From assembly GCF_963259705.1 (NCBI RefSeq), contig NC_081841.1, positions 30,717,358-30,781,357 of the forward strand: DNA of 64,000 nucleotides, written 5' to 3'. Of the stretch, positions 26,301 through 40,200 are shown piece after piece. Position numbers and translations under genes: made by a program. Positions within the stretch are counted from its first letter, which is position 1. Every line of letters begins with the position of its first letter. Source of the DNA: Myotis daubentonii. Taxonomy: Eukaryota; Chordata; Mammalia; Chiroptera; Vespertilionidae. The notes beneath the pieces are model-generated. The model was not told the DNA's origin. It did no database searches and worked only from the letters and a program-made list of their open reading frames with translations.

Positions 26301-28149
26301 CAGAATCGAACCCGGGACCCCTCTGTCCGCAGGCTGACGCTCTATCCACTGAGCCAAACTGGTCAGGGCGAGGTGGGTACTTTTATTACTGTGTTAAAAG
26401 TGGAAAACTGAGACACAGAGATTACAATTAAGTAGCAGGTATAGACTTCCATTAAACTTAATTTGTGTTCTAAACTTGATTGGAGATAGGAGGGCCATGA
26501 GTAAGTGGGGAATTTAGACTACAGTGGATAAACTAGGTTTAAGGTTGTAAACTTAAGGGGGCATGGAAGCAGTGAGAGACTTACACCACGTGAAATGTCA
26601 CAGATTGTGCTTTGAAGGATTTTAAGAGGGATGTTAAATACCCTGGTTACTTCGTGATTACTAAGCCACATCCCCGATAAAGGGACAGCCAGATGTGATA
26701 GGCCCCCTGGTGTGCTGCAATAGAAAGTCGCCAGCAACACTTAAGAGGTATTTTTACCAAAAAATCAAATCTGAATCACAACAGTCTCCATATCTAACTA
26801 CGAATTTACAGGAAATACAGGAAACAGAAAAGCACACTAAGCAATATCACAGGAATTTAATTAGCAAAATCTAAAGTAGGAGAACCTCTACCGAAAAAGG
26901 AGCCCATTTTCTTCAACAAATACGTAGCAAGGGAGAGGGGGGAAGAGGTTGTTATAATTTTTTAAGTGTGTTTTTTTAATATATTTTTATTGATTTCAGA
27001 GAGGAGGAGAGAGCGAATCCTTAATCGGCTGCCTCCCCTATTGGGGATCGAGCCCAAAATCAGGTTCAATTCCTGGTCAAGGGCATTTGCCTAGGTTGTA
27101 GGCCTGATCCCAGTCCAGGTTGTGTTTCTCTCACATCAGTTTCTCTCTCTCCCTCCCTCCCTTCCACTCTCTAAAAAAATCAATGGAAAAATTAAACTGT
27201 TATATTCTCCAAAAAGTACACTGGTAAATGCACAGATATGCCTGCTATCCATATCAAGGCATTGAATTTTATTGCCTCCTCCCAAAAACACCATCACTTC
27301 ACTGTTAAACTATATATTAGCTTTGCCTGTTTTTGTATCTTAATAAAATATGATTATATAATATACCAGTATACTCTTAGCTTTGTGTCATTCATCCATG
27401 TGGTTGTAGATTGCAAGAGTTCATTCATTCTCTTAACTGTATGACCTGAAACTTTACACATTTTTATTTCAAGCACTGTTGTCTATGGTTTTAGGATAAT
27501 TGCCTATTTGAAAGTCATTAAAATCCTTTTAATTGCCTTGATGCACTTAAATATTATCTTATTTTGAAAAAAAAATAGTAAGGTCATATTTAAAGATTTT
27601 AACATTGTACTGGTATAATCCATTAAATTCTTTAATGACATACTCAGCCAGGTGTTAGAAGGAAACTGATGTCATGCCAGTGCCACCCCTTTTCTTGGGA
27701 TCACCTATTGACTTGTGTTCTGCCCACCTGTAATTATGTTTGAGGAGCCGAGAGATAATGGCAGAAATGGGAGGCTCAACAGGATTATAGGACTCGGGCC
27801 AAATGATACAGTGCAATGTGGGACTTTCCAGGTTATGGAAACTGAAAGTATATTGTTTCCTCACTCCTAAAATATTGGAAAAGTAATCTCTAGCTCTCAA
27901 TCTCTCTTTCTCATGTTTCTATAAGAAAAATGAGATTCCCACCATCCTAAAATGTTCTTATATTTAGATGCCTCTACAGCGCCTTTGGGCCTCCCACTCT
28001 CACCCCCTGAACTCTGGCTTTTCTATGAGATTTTAGGTGTTAGATTGGCAATACCATCCTCCTTAATCACTGGGCTGCCATTGGATCCATTATCCTCATT
28101 TTACACTCCCTGAAGCCTTCAAAAGCCCACTATTTAAATTTATATATAA

Positions 28150-28216
<67 letters not shown>

Positions 28217-31200
28217 AAGATGGCTAGAAGCTATTTTTATTAAAGGAGATAATATCCTTGTTTATTCCGGTAAAAAGAGTTTTGCTGAAGCCAAGTAAGA
28301 AGGCTAGTATTTATACCATAGAAATCAGATAAAAATCTTTAGTCCTTTATCACTTTGCTTTTTAAAAATTTAATTCTTTGTGAAATCTGCTTAATAGGCT
28401 CCTTAGGCTACCTAGTTAAAACCTGTTAAGGAGGCAGACCAGCATGGCTCAGTGGTTGAGCGTTGACCTATGAACCAGGAGGTCTCAGTTCAGTTCCTGG
28501 TCCGGGCACATGCCCAGGTTTCAGGCTCAGTTCCAGTAGTGAGCATGCAGGTCTTTTAAGGCTTAATTTTTTTGAAGTATGCGCCTTTAGAAGAGATCCT
28601 CTAGGAACTTGAGGTATTGCTGTTTGTTTGTTTGACTAACATTATTTTCAGTAGCCTTTCTTCCACACTCAGTACCCTCTTTCCTATCCCCAGACTGTTG
28701 CTGTTGTTAAACTGACATTTCCCAGGGGAGCTTCATTCAGAGCAGTTCAAGGCAAGAGATTCCTGGTCATGGGAGGTTCTTAGACAAGAGTCATCAGTTC
28801 ATTTTACAACAGCATTCAGTAAACATTTGTTGATTATGTTACATGTGCCAGCACCATGTAGATAACTGGTGATAAAATAGTAATCAAATATTGTCCCTGC
28901 ACCCTACCAGTGTGGATCAGTTGGTTGAGTGTCCTTCCATGAATCCAGGAGGTCACCGTTCAATTCCCAGTAGGGGACATGCAGGAGGCAGCCCATCGAT
29001 GTTTCTCATTGATATTTCTATTGCTCTCCCCCTCCTTTCCTCTCTCTGAAATTAATAAAATATAGTCTCTGCCCTATTTTAGTTTATCAAGTTGTTGTCC
29101 TCATACCACCACTCTCTGACGTGTCGGAAGGGTCACTGCAACCCATAGAAGCAGCATTCCTGAAACAGAATGAAATCATGTAATTTGAGCACTTGTAGAA
29201 TCATTCTATATTCAATAGATATAGACCAAGTATGAAAATCTTCTCTATGATTTTAGAGTTTGGGGGTGATGGTTTTTCCAAAGGAGAAAAGTGTAGGTGG
29301 ATAGTGTCTATATTGAGTCAGTGGATTCACTGGCTTGTGTAGTTAGCCGAATTAGGTTTATACGTTACTGTAAATTTACTCTTAAGTAATTAAATTCATG
29401 TCAGGCTTCTGTGTTGTTGAAAACCTAACATGGTAAAATACAGCATATTTAGTATTTTTATTCATGGAAAAATTTTAATCAAGACATGTAAGGAACTTTT
29501 TAATAAAGGAAAATGTGTTGCAAAGGTGTTTTATATTTTGCCCAATATAAATTACATGATAATTGCAGTGATAACAACATAAAAGCAGAATTTCTCCATT
29601 AGAATAATGAAAGCTCTTTTGCTTTTAGGAACTGGAACGAGCATGGAGAGAATATGATAAGTTAGAATACGATGTAACTATTACCAGGAACCAGATGCAA
29701 GAGCAGCTAGATCGCCTTGGTGAAGTTCAGGTATAAAAGTGTTGTGTTTTTTATGTTGTTTTACTTGTTAGATTCATGTACGCCCATAACAGTTTTTACA
29801 ATATTGGCTACCTACGATCTGGGTTTGAATATTTTCAATGATAGGAATCTTACTATCACACAAGATTTCCCTTCTCTCACTGTTTAAAGTTCTTTATTCT
29901 ATCAGGTGCATGGTGTAGTGTTCTGTGCTCCTAGCTAACTTTATGTCACTTGGCACTGAGGCGTTAAATTATATGAATTTATCAAATAATGGATATTTTA
30001 CCTTTTTTAAAATAAAGTTTATTCTGACTTATTCTAATTCATTCTATATTAAATGCCTTTTTTTTTAACAAATTATATTTAGCCTATTATCTTGACCGAT
30101 ACATTGTTAGAATAGGGGAAGATATAGCACCATTTGGAATAAAGAATTCAGTTTTGTAAACAGGCCACAAGTAGTTACGACATTTAAAAAAAGAAAGAAA
30201 GAAAAAACTAGAAGACATACTCTATGATTAATAGCATGGCACATGTGACCTTAGACCAGTTACATTACAACTCTGCACCTCGGTTTCCACAACTATAAAA
30301 TGAAAATAATAATAGTACCTACTTCTATTGGCTTTTTATAGTGATTAAATGTGTTGATGTTTTTTGAAGTACTTAGAATACCATCAGACACATAAATCAT
30401 ATTGTATAAGTGTTTATTAAATAACTAGACAATGACGGCAACATTGACAAACTTAAAAGGTGACATACTGGAAAGAACTACTTTGACGCCTAGACTTCAA
30501 TAAGAGTTACTGTTTAGATTTGCAAAGATTTTTTATTTTTTTTGAGAAACAGTACATTAGCAAAATGAACAAAGAACATGAGTAGTTTTAATTCATAAAA
30601 AGTAAAATTCAGTTGCTAACAAGTGTGTATATATTATTCAAAGTCACTGGTAACCAGAAAATGCAAAATAAATTTAAAAATGAGATTTTCACTGTGTACC
30701 TTTCAGATAGGCAAAAAATACATATATATAATTTTTAACTGTTGCATAAGTAATACATATTCTATATAGAACATGTATAGTACCAAATATTTGTAGTTGC
30801 TGTTCCCTCCCTGTGTCCCATAGCAGTATTCACATCTCTGGACTGCCGTCATCCTGGGTCCATGTGTCAGTCCTTCCTTCCTCTGCTTTGGTGCTTTCAG
30901 CCTGTGGCTTGGAAAGCTGGATCTCTAAGGTTATGCAGTACATTTGGAAGCAGTGTTAGCGCATAGTCCTTATGTTTCTAGACTTGGAACACTTATTTCT
31001 ACCCCTCAGAGGACTTGTTAGCTTACTAATGAAATATTGATTATATCCTCATATCTACAGTTGTCAAAAACTGACCTCCCCTCCCCCCCAAAAAAAAGAA
31101 GAAAGAAAAACTTAAAAAAAAAAAAAAAAAAAAACACTGAATATGCAATGAAAAAAAATTTTTTTCTAGGTAATGTGATGGTTTTATATTTCATTGCCTA

Positions 31201-34200
31201 TTTTTTTTAAGTAAAGTTCCATTCCTAATGATATTTATTGTTATCTTAAGTATCCACCAATAACAGTCTTACTGAAAACCAGTATGATCTTATTTTAGTT
31301 TCAGTTACTGTACTTAGCCTGAGGACATGAAATGGGTTATTAGAAGTAAGACAGTGGATGTAACTTAGAATGAAAATGGCAATGATAAGTTTAGATTCCA
31401 AAACTGAGAATTAGTTCTTCAAACACGTTTCACTCCATGAGTCAAAAACTCATTTGTTTTATTTGTTTGTTTGTTTGTTTGTTTGTTTATTTGGCATGTT
31501 TCTATGTTTCAGAACTTCAGAAATTAATATACTTTCCATTTCTTCCCCCTGCCCCAAAAGTTTCTTTCTTTTTTTTTTTTTTTTAATTTGCATTTTGGGG
31601 GTTTCTATTTTGTTCAGTTTTTCTTTTGTTTTTCTGTTTTCCATTTTTAGTCCCCTCTGATCAGTATTCCATCCTGGAGTTATAACACAAGACAAAGTTC
31701 ATTGAGGAGATGTGAATAATACGCTTACAGCTGAAAAATGATATTGTTTCTCTGCCTTTATCTTTTATCAGTGCCACTAAAATTCTCCTTTTAAAACATA
31801 TAAATAGCAGAATATACAACTTTAATGATTTCTTTTCTGTATGCGGCCTATTTTTACTGATAGACCGAATCAGCAGGAATTCAGCGTGCACAGATTCAGA
31901 AAGAACTCTGGAGAATTCAGGATGTGATGGAAGGCCTGAGTAAGCACAAACAGCAAAGAGGCGCTACAGAAACAGGTAAGTTTGCTTTTTGTGTTGTGTT
32001 CTGCAGTAATGGACCATCGTATTATATCTAAATGGGATGACACAGAAAATTGGGTTACTTTTGTTATTTTAATAGGTTTTTCAACACTCTTCTTGGTAAC
32101 ATTGAGTCAGTACACAAGTTTATAAAGTAAAAAAGCAAAAGTTCTGCCCACCTCACCCACTCAAAAATAAATCATGGTTTTATGTGCACTGTAATTATAA
32201 ACACGCAAACAGTGTTTTGGTTGTGCGAGGTTTTTTCCCCCACAACAAAAGACGGAATCATACTGTACTGATTTTCAACCATTTGCTTTTTTTATTCTTA
32301 ACTGCAATATAATAATTGCTCTGTACAAATTCATTGTGTAGCCCTGGCTGGTGTGGCTCAGTTGATTGAGCATAGTCCCATGCACCAAAAGATGGCTTGT
32401 TCAATTCCTGGTCAGGGCACATGTCTGGGTTGCAGGCTCTATCCCCAGCAAGGGTCATGTAGGAGGCAGCCAATCGATATTTCTTTCTCTTTCCCTTCCT
32501 TTCTCTCTAAAAAAATAAACATACTTTAAAGAAAAAAGCACCCTGGCCGGGGCCAGTGTACCTCAGTGGTTGGAGCGTCAGCCAGCACTTCAAAGGGTTG
32601 CGGGTTCAATTTCCAGTCAAGGGCATGGCATGTTCACTCCCCACCCCTATCTCACATCGATGTCTCTTCCCCCCCTCCCACCCCCTTCCTCTCTCCCTCT
32701 CCCGCTTATACTCTCCCTCTTCCCTCCTCCTAACCCCCTCCCTCCCACTCTCTCTGAAAAAGCAATGGGGGGACAATTAACCTCGGGTGAGGATCAACAA
32801 CAAAAAATTTTCAGACTATATTCATTTCTGTGTTGATGAACATTTTTTTAGGTTTTAGAATTTGTTGTTGTTGTTTTCCTTAGTCATAAGCCATGCTATC
32901 ATGAACATTATTGTGTATATATAACTAAACTTTTATGCTAGTCCTTTTGGATTTCAAGGAGTGGGAAATGATACATTTTCTATTTTGATAGGCACGGCCA
33001 AATTGCCCTCCTAAAAGATTATATCAAAATGTACTTACACCGGTAAATGTTGGAGAAAACTCATTTCCCTATATAAGTTGTTTTAATTTATATTTTTTAA
33101 TGTAGTTGGTTTCAAATTCTGAAAACATTAAAAAATGAGGGATTAGAAACTGAACGTTTAATTTAAAATAAATGAAATGAAATCATTTCCTTTTTCTGTA
33201 GATTTTAAAAGATATGTTTAGTATAAGTTATGTTTTATGCTTTTTTAATAGGTATGGCAGTATCAAAGCCTTTCACAACAGTTAAGTACAAAAATGAGGT
33301 AAGTTCGAATTGTTTGTCTAACTATAAGTTATTTTAAATGTTTAAAACATGAATTAGAATTGTCTACTCTTAAACTCATAACAAGTATTTTTTAAATATA
33401 TTCTAGTTATTGTTTTAATCTTGAAATTCCACTGGTTCAGTGATTTGGTACTTCTAACAAATGTGATTTTTCTTCCCTTAATGCAAAAAATTTAATCACT
33501 ATTTTTCATCTCTATGTTAGAACTTTAACATTGTTATACTTTTTATAATAAAAGTAATTTGAATTTTTATCATTATTATACTTGATAACATTTGTAGGAT
33601 GATTAATAGATAAGTTGGCTGTGTATTATGCATACTATAAAGAAATTGCAACTACAAAGAGATACTGTCAACCGAATTGAAAGCATCTATGGTCTTAAAT
33701 TATATATTAAAGCCAATCGAAAAGAAATGTTTGGGTTTTTTTTTCCCTTGAAAATGGCCCAAAACATAGGCAACAAGATTTTCAAATTAATTTTTTCTCT
33801 TCTGTTTTTAAAATGAAATGCAATCATTTCATGTGTCTGTTTAGATGGTGAGTTACCAAAAAAGATAAACCATATTTAAAACTATATTGACTATCATAAG
33901 TATTTTGGGTTTCACTTTTCAATATGAGACTCTTGGCTTGGCAGTGTCCCTTTAATTATCTTAAAGCTAATTTAAGTTAACTTACCATTGCAAAGAATTT
34001 AGATATACTTAACTCAGTATGCTTATCTAAATAAGGTGACTGTTCTACAATCTTTAGGAAGAGGAAGTAGTCCCACCTCGTCCTCCACTTCCTCGGTCCT
34101 ATGACTTTACAGAGCAGCCTCCCATAATCCCCCCTCTGCCCAGTGATAGCAGCTCCTTGCTCTGTTATAGCAGGGGCCCAGTCCATCTGCCTGAAGACAA

Positions 34201-37200
34201 GAAGATTCAAGGTCAAGGATATACAAGAAATGGATCTCACTGTGTAAGTGGCTGCAGGAGCCACAGGATAATCAATGTGACGCACCCTCTCATTTTTTGA
34301 AAGTGAATTTATTTTGCATTCAGACTTTTTTTATTATAACACCACTTTTAGCCAGTGCTCTTTTTGTTTATAATGTTATCCTTTTGGGTTGTTTTTTTTT
34401 TTTTTTCTGTTTTGGTTATGTCATTCTCACTTTTTAATATTTTCACAACTTTAATCATCTTTCATAATTTCATCTTTTTCATAAATATTTTTCTAAAATG
34501 GTTACTTTGCATTTGTCAAATGAGTCCTATTTTAAACATATCATGTCGGGATGTCAGAGACCAATGGAATCTTTAGGTCAGAAAGAAGCAAGAAAGAAAA
34601 GGATTACTAGGAATGATAAAAGGGTTGGGACGCGGGCAGTTCAGTCTAGAAAAACTGTTAAGGATGTGGACATTGCCAAGCAGAGACATCACCCATGGAA
34701 ACTGGAAACGGAGATTTGGGGTTAAACAAATAAATGTAAAATGCAACAAACAAGGAGAAGTGAATAAGGAAAAAAGCAATAGAACTAAATTGAGTTAATA
34801 TGATATAATTATTTTCAGGCCTCAGTTATATTATGATAAGAATGTTCTAAAAATGACTTTATTCCCAAGAGAAATATTCTTAATTTTTAAAACCAAAACA
34901 TTTACCTGTTAAAAATACTTCAAATTCTTTTTCTTCTACCTTAGTTGTAGCATATATTAATTAGTTGTGTTATACCCAGTATAGGTAACTGAGGCTTTTA
35001 ATTTTTAGAGTTTGATTTGAGCCTTTATTGGTAAACATTTTACAAGAAACTTTCACCAATTTTTTGTTTAATTGCATATCTTCCTTTCAAGGGTCCAGAT
35101 TATAGACTCTACAAGAGTGAACCAGAGTTAACAACAGTGGCAGAAGTTGATGAATCTAATGGAGAAGAAAAATCAGAACCTGTTTCAGAAATGGAAGCTT
35201 CAGTTAAAGGTCAGCACTTGGGGATATGTTTTATCTCCTGTATTTTCAGACATTTTAGCAATAAATTCCGTTTTCATGTTGACCTAGTACATAAACAAGT
35301 CCACAATCCCTTATCTGAAAACTTTGGAATCTGACAAGTTTTTGAATACAGAAGTTTCATATATTAAAAAGATGACATGACCCATAAACCATATATGATG
35401 TCACCTCAGCTAAAAATATCAATGGCATGAGGCAGCACCCCCTTTTAAACACATCGATATTTCTGGAATGTTCATTCTAAGTAGGATAAATCAGTTCAGG
35501 TTAGGTTTACTGGAAAATAAGTTTATGGCACACTTTTAAAAGGCTTTTCTTTTCCTGTTATTTTTTATTTTTGGTTTTCTATTTTAAAATTATACATAAA
35601 GGATTAAGGGCTGAAACAAATTTTCATAAAATTTCTATAAAATGAATAAATTTCATAAAATAATACCATTATTTTTTTAATGCTGGTCATTCTTCAATGT
35701 TGTAAAGAAAAAGGGTAACGGGAGGGGGCTAGTCAGGATTAAAAATGTTGAAAATGCCGGATATAATGCAATGTTTGAACCTTGATGGGATTATGGTTTG
35801 AAGGAAAAGTCTCTAAAGATATTCTTGGGACAATTGTGGAAATTTAAATATGGTCTAGATATTATCTAATAGTAAGTAATACTGTGATATTGTGGTTATG
35901 TAGGAGAATGTGTTATGTGAATTCTGAATCACTTAGAAGAATATTTGTAACTTATTCTCATTTAAAACTGGTTATTTTTCATCAAAATTAAAAACTTCTG
36001 CCCATCAGAATGGGAGAAAATATTAGCAGTACATATACCTGACAAAGGCCTTGTATTCAGAATATTTTTTTTAACTCTTGTGAATCAGTAATAAACACAG
36101 ACAACCCAATAAAAAGTAGGCAAAAGACTTGGACACTTAACAGATAAGGTATACAAAATGGCCCTTAAGCATATAAAAAAGTTTAGAACTGATTAACCAT
36201 AAAAGAAATTTTGTTTGCCGAAACCGGTTTGGCTCAGTGGATAGAGCGTCGGCCTGCGGACTGAAGGGTCCCAGGTTTGATTCCGGTCAAGGGCATGTAC
36301 CTGGGTTGCGGGCACATACCCAGTAGAGGATGTGCAGGAGGCAGCTGATCGATGTTTCTCTCTCATCGATGTTTCTAACTCTCTATCTCTCTCCCTTCCT
36401 CCCTGTAAAAAATCAATAAAATATATTTTTAAAAAAAAGAAAGAAATTTTGTTTTAATGCAAACTAAAATTACAATTTACACCTTCTAGAATGGCTAAAC
36501 TTAAAAAAATTACCAAGTGTTGGTTAGGATGTGGAATAATTGGGACTCATGCGTTCCCGATGGTGGTATAGGGTAGAACAGCAATTTGGCAGTTCTTACA
36601 AAGGTAAACATTCAGTTAGCTTAGGGAGTAATTCAACTCCTGTATCTTTACCTAAGAAAAATGACAACATAATTTCTCAAAAAGACATACAAGGATTTTT
36701 ATAGTAGCTTTAGTTCATAATAGAAAAAAAAAAAAAACTGGAAGCAACCCATATGTCAGTAAACAAGAGTTCATACAATGGAATACTCCTCAACAATTTA
36801 ACCCATTGGATGCCATAAGCGTCTGTAGACGCAAGCGACGGATCTTTCCCACAAGCCTCTTAAAAAAAAAAAAATGTTTTCCCTAAGTGGCAGCCCTGAC
36901 CAACTTTAAAATCATTTTTCATGAGAATTTTTAGCTGAAAATATTCAAGAACACCCTAATTGTGAGTAATATATTTACTTTTATAATATTCATTACAAAT
37001 TGATTTTTTTAATTAAATTCAAAATATCGTGGCATGTGGGGATGGTTTCCGTTTTGGGCGTGTGGTAGTTAACTGGTTTAAGGAAATGAATAGATTTACA
37101 TGTCTGAATGTCAACAACATGTATAAACATGGGAAAAATTATGTTGAATGAAAAGCCCAACTCAAAGGAGACATGGTATATGATTGCCTTTGTATTACCT

Positions 37201-40200
37201 TTAAGACCAGGTAAAACCAGTCCATTGGTGATAGCAGAAAAGTCGTTGCCTTTGGCAGAAGGGTAGGGTTGACTAGAAGGAAACTTTGTGGGGCGGTAGG
37301 GATGGTCTTTATCTTAATTGAGATTATTAAAGGCATACATTTGTCAAACCTCATCCATTGTACACTTAAGATCCGTGCACGTCCATATACATTTCACCTC
37401 AGTGGAACTTGAGAGGGGTGGTGAAGACAAACCTGGGAGAGTTTGCCACATACTGGCCCTCAGTTACGGGAGCCCTATAATACTTCAGGTAGAAGGAAAG
37501 TAGTCAGATATGGGAGATCTAAGAAGCATAGAACTAAAATATTTGACGACAGTTGCACATAAGCAAGAGAGGAGGCTCACAGGTATTAACATCACAGGTA
37601 TTAACATGTTCTAAGGTCCTAGTATTGCAGAGCATAGTAATGATTCTGACTACCTTAGACTTGAACAAGCTAAATATGCATGCTAGGGAATAAGATAAAG
37701 AAAAGAAATGGACTGCATATCTCCCAAACTAGTAGGGAGGCAAACGGAACACTAATCCGAAAGAAGAAAGAGTGGAAAGGAAATAGAGAAATATTGGGAA
37801 AATGCAAAGCAAAATGTAAGTTGTTAGAAATCTTAATATATCAGTAACTGCAACAAATCAAGTTAAAAGTATATAAAACTAAAATAGTATATTTTTAGGA
37901 ATTCAGGTATTACAGAACTATAAGGAAAAGCAGGGGGAAGATACACACTGCCGGGGTCCAACCCCAGCGGGTCCAGGGGTCCCCAAAGGTGTGGACGGAG
38001 TCGGCGAAGAAGGAATGACACGGAGACAGCGTTCAGTTGATCAGCAGCCTAGCCCGGATCTCCAGCCAAGTTCTGGTCTCGATCTCCAGAGAGGTTCTGC
38101 TTCAGATCTCCAGCCAGGTTCAGTCCGGGTTCTCCAGCCAGGTTCTAGTCAGGCTCTCCTGCCAATCTCTGTAGTCAGGTTCAGTCCAGGATCCCTTGCC
38201 ATGTTCTCCCGCTAGGCTCTGTCTCTAGGCTCCGAGGCCAGTCCCGGTCCAGGATCCTCTGGCATGCTCTCGCCAGCGAAGTTCTTCTGTCTCTAGGCTC
38301 CGTGTAGGTTCTGTCTTCTGAATTCTGTCTCCTGAGTTCTGAGTCTTTCTGTCTTGTTACAACTGTATTTATACCAGTTGATTCAATCCTATCAATCTCT
38401 ATTACAAAGGTTAGGGCGTTTCTTATCTCCATTCCAGGGAGAAAAGATTATGTAGTTTAAGCATGATTGTTCGTAGTTAAAGGGATTAATTACCCGCCTG
38501 GCACTTAGTTGAGGGGTTTTATTCCCTCCCTAACTTCAGGGGAAAATCCCTACCTGGGGATTCAACCTTTCTCGGAGAGGTGACTTTGGTTAAAACACAG
38601 CGCCAAGAAGGTGAGCAAACATATTAAGAACCGTATGCCATATATGCCAGGTCCCTTGAAACAGCAAGGATGGACCGGCTCCCGGCAAATTCCCCCTTTT
38701 TTATTTTTTGAAAGCAGGCATTAAAAAGAAAAACCTCAAATGCTCTCTTGTATCCATTTTAAGAGTAGGATTGGCACTTTCCGCTATTACCTGAGTCCTG
38801 ATCTATCACCCCAGGGAGAGCTTGCCAATCCTGCACTTTCCCGGGGTGGAAAGGCTGCAGTGGGGTTAAGGATAAGGCTCCTTGGGCCTACCTTCTCCCA
38901 TGCCTCTACATTTACCTTTCCGGCACCTTTCCTTCCTCAGAAAAGCATGGACGTATTTCTTGTATAAAATGTTCTGTCTGACTGGGAGTAACCTTAATTC
39001 CTCTGCTAACAAGCATATATGTTAAAAGATCAATACGGAGTCTTTTTTCTTTAGACTCAGTATGGCACATCTTCTTAATCTAAAGATCAATACAGAGTCT
39101 TCTTTCTTTGGACTCAGTATGGCACATCTTCTCAATCTAAGAATCAATACAGAGTCTTCTTTCTTTGGACTCAGTATGGCACATCTTCTCAATCTAAGTT
39201 CTGTACTATCCACCTTCTTACCCTACTTATCCTCTATAGGGGGGTCTGTAGCACCCTGGTGGAGTCCTATCCGTCCCGAGTGTGGGGTTCTCAATGGGGG
39301 GGGGGCTTACCTAAGGGAATCCTGTTCCAGGGGTTCCCAAAGGTGTGGACGGATTCGGCGAAGACTATCCACCCTCTTCCTACGGTGGAGTCCTATCCGT
39401 CCCGAGTGTGGGGTTCTCAATGGGGGGGCTTACCTAAGGGAATCCTGTTCCAGGGGTTCCCAAAGGTGTGGACGGAGTCGGCGAAGACTATCCACAATCT
39501 TCCTACGGTGGAGTCCGATCCGTCCCGAGTGCAGGGCGCTTACCTAGGGGTCCCTGTTCGGGCGCCAGATGCCGGGGTCCAACCCCAGCGGGTCCAGGGG
39601 TCCCCAAAGGTGTGGACGGAGTCGGCGAAGAAGGAATGACACGGAGACAGCGTTCAGTTGATCAGCAGCCTAGCCCGGATCTCCAGCCAAGTTCTGGTCT
39701 CGATCTCCAGAGAGGTTCTGCTTCAGATCTCCAGCCAGGTTCAGTCCGGGTTCTCCAGCCAGGTTCTAGTCAGGCTCTCCTGCCAATCTCCGCAGTCAGG
39801 TTCAGTCCAGGATCCCTTGCCATGTTCTCCCGCTAGGCTCTGTCTCTAGGCTCCGAGGCCAGTCCCGGTCCAGGATCCTCTGGCATGCTCTCGCCAGCGA
39901 AGTTCTTCTGTCTCTAGGCTCCGTGTAGGTTCTGTCTTCTGAATTCTGTCTCCTGAGTTCTGAGTCTTTCTGTCTTGTTACAACTGTATTTATACCAGTT
40001 GATTCAATCCTATCAATCTCTATTACAAAGGTTAGGGCGTTTCTTATCTCCATTCCAGGGAGAAAAGATTATGTAGTTTAAGCATGATTGTTCGTAGTTA
40101 AAGGGATTAATTACCCGCCTGGCACTTAGTTGAGGGGTTTTATTCCCTCCCTAACTTCAGGGGAAAATCCCTACCTGGGGATTCAACCTTTCTCGGAGAG

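Larger units (their letters stand above)
22337..29628 (+). other. PLEKHA5 intron with Helitrons and SINEs
   Basis: A 7.3-kb intron containing two Helitrons in opposite orientation (23505-23823 and 24122-24433), several Ves SINEs, a MIR-like fragment split by a SINE (26095-26440), and a 64-base CA microsatellite near 28152. Parts such as 22650-23180 and 24440-25540 show nothing I recognise. Confidence 0.6.
36001..37410 (+). mobile_element. L1 3' end, split by a Ves SINE and a MITE
   Basis: Old L1 ORF2/3' end sequence in three pieces (36001-36216, 36455-36797, 37082-37410). Recognised from agaatgggagaaaatattag, cagcaatttggcagttctta, tggaagcaacccatatgtc and acatttgtcaaacctcatcc. It is riddled with stops and indels. 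Confidence 0.8.

Noticed and set aside
28152..28213. CA array as a possible regulatory or recombination element
   Set aside because: A plain microsatellite; nothing in the flanks supports a specific role.
36217..36290. tRNA-like A and B boxes
   Set aside because: These are the tRNA-derived heads of Ves SINEs, not tRNA genes: no acceptor-stem pairing or 3' end of a tRNA, and the same sequence recurs about 30 times.
37991..38215. Open frame repeated in both ERV LTRs
   Set aside because: Lies entirely inside the LTR and only reflects short degenerate repeats (QPGS-like) in U5.
39062..39547. 161-codon open frame with repeated peptides
   Set aside because: It runs antisense to the ERV through tandem repeats whose periods are near multiples of three; there is no homology to retroviral or host proteins that I recognise.
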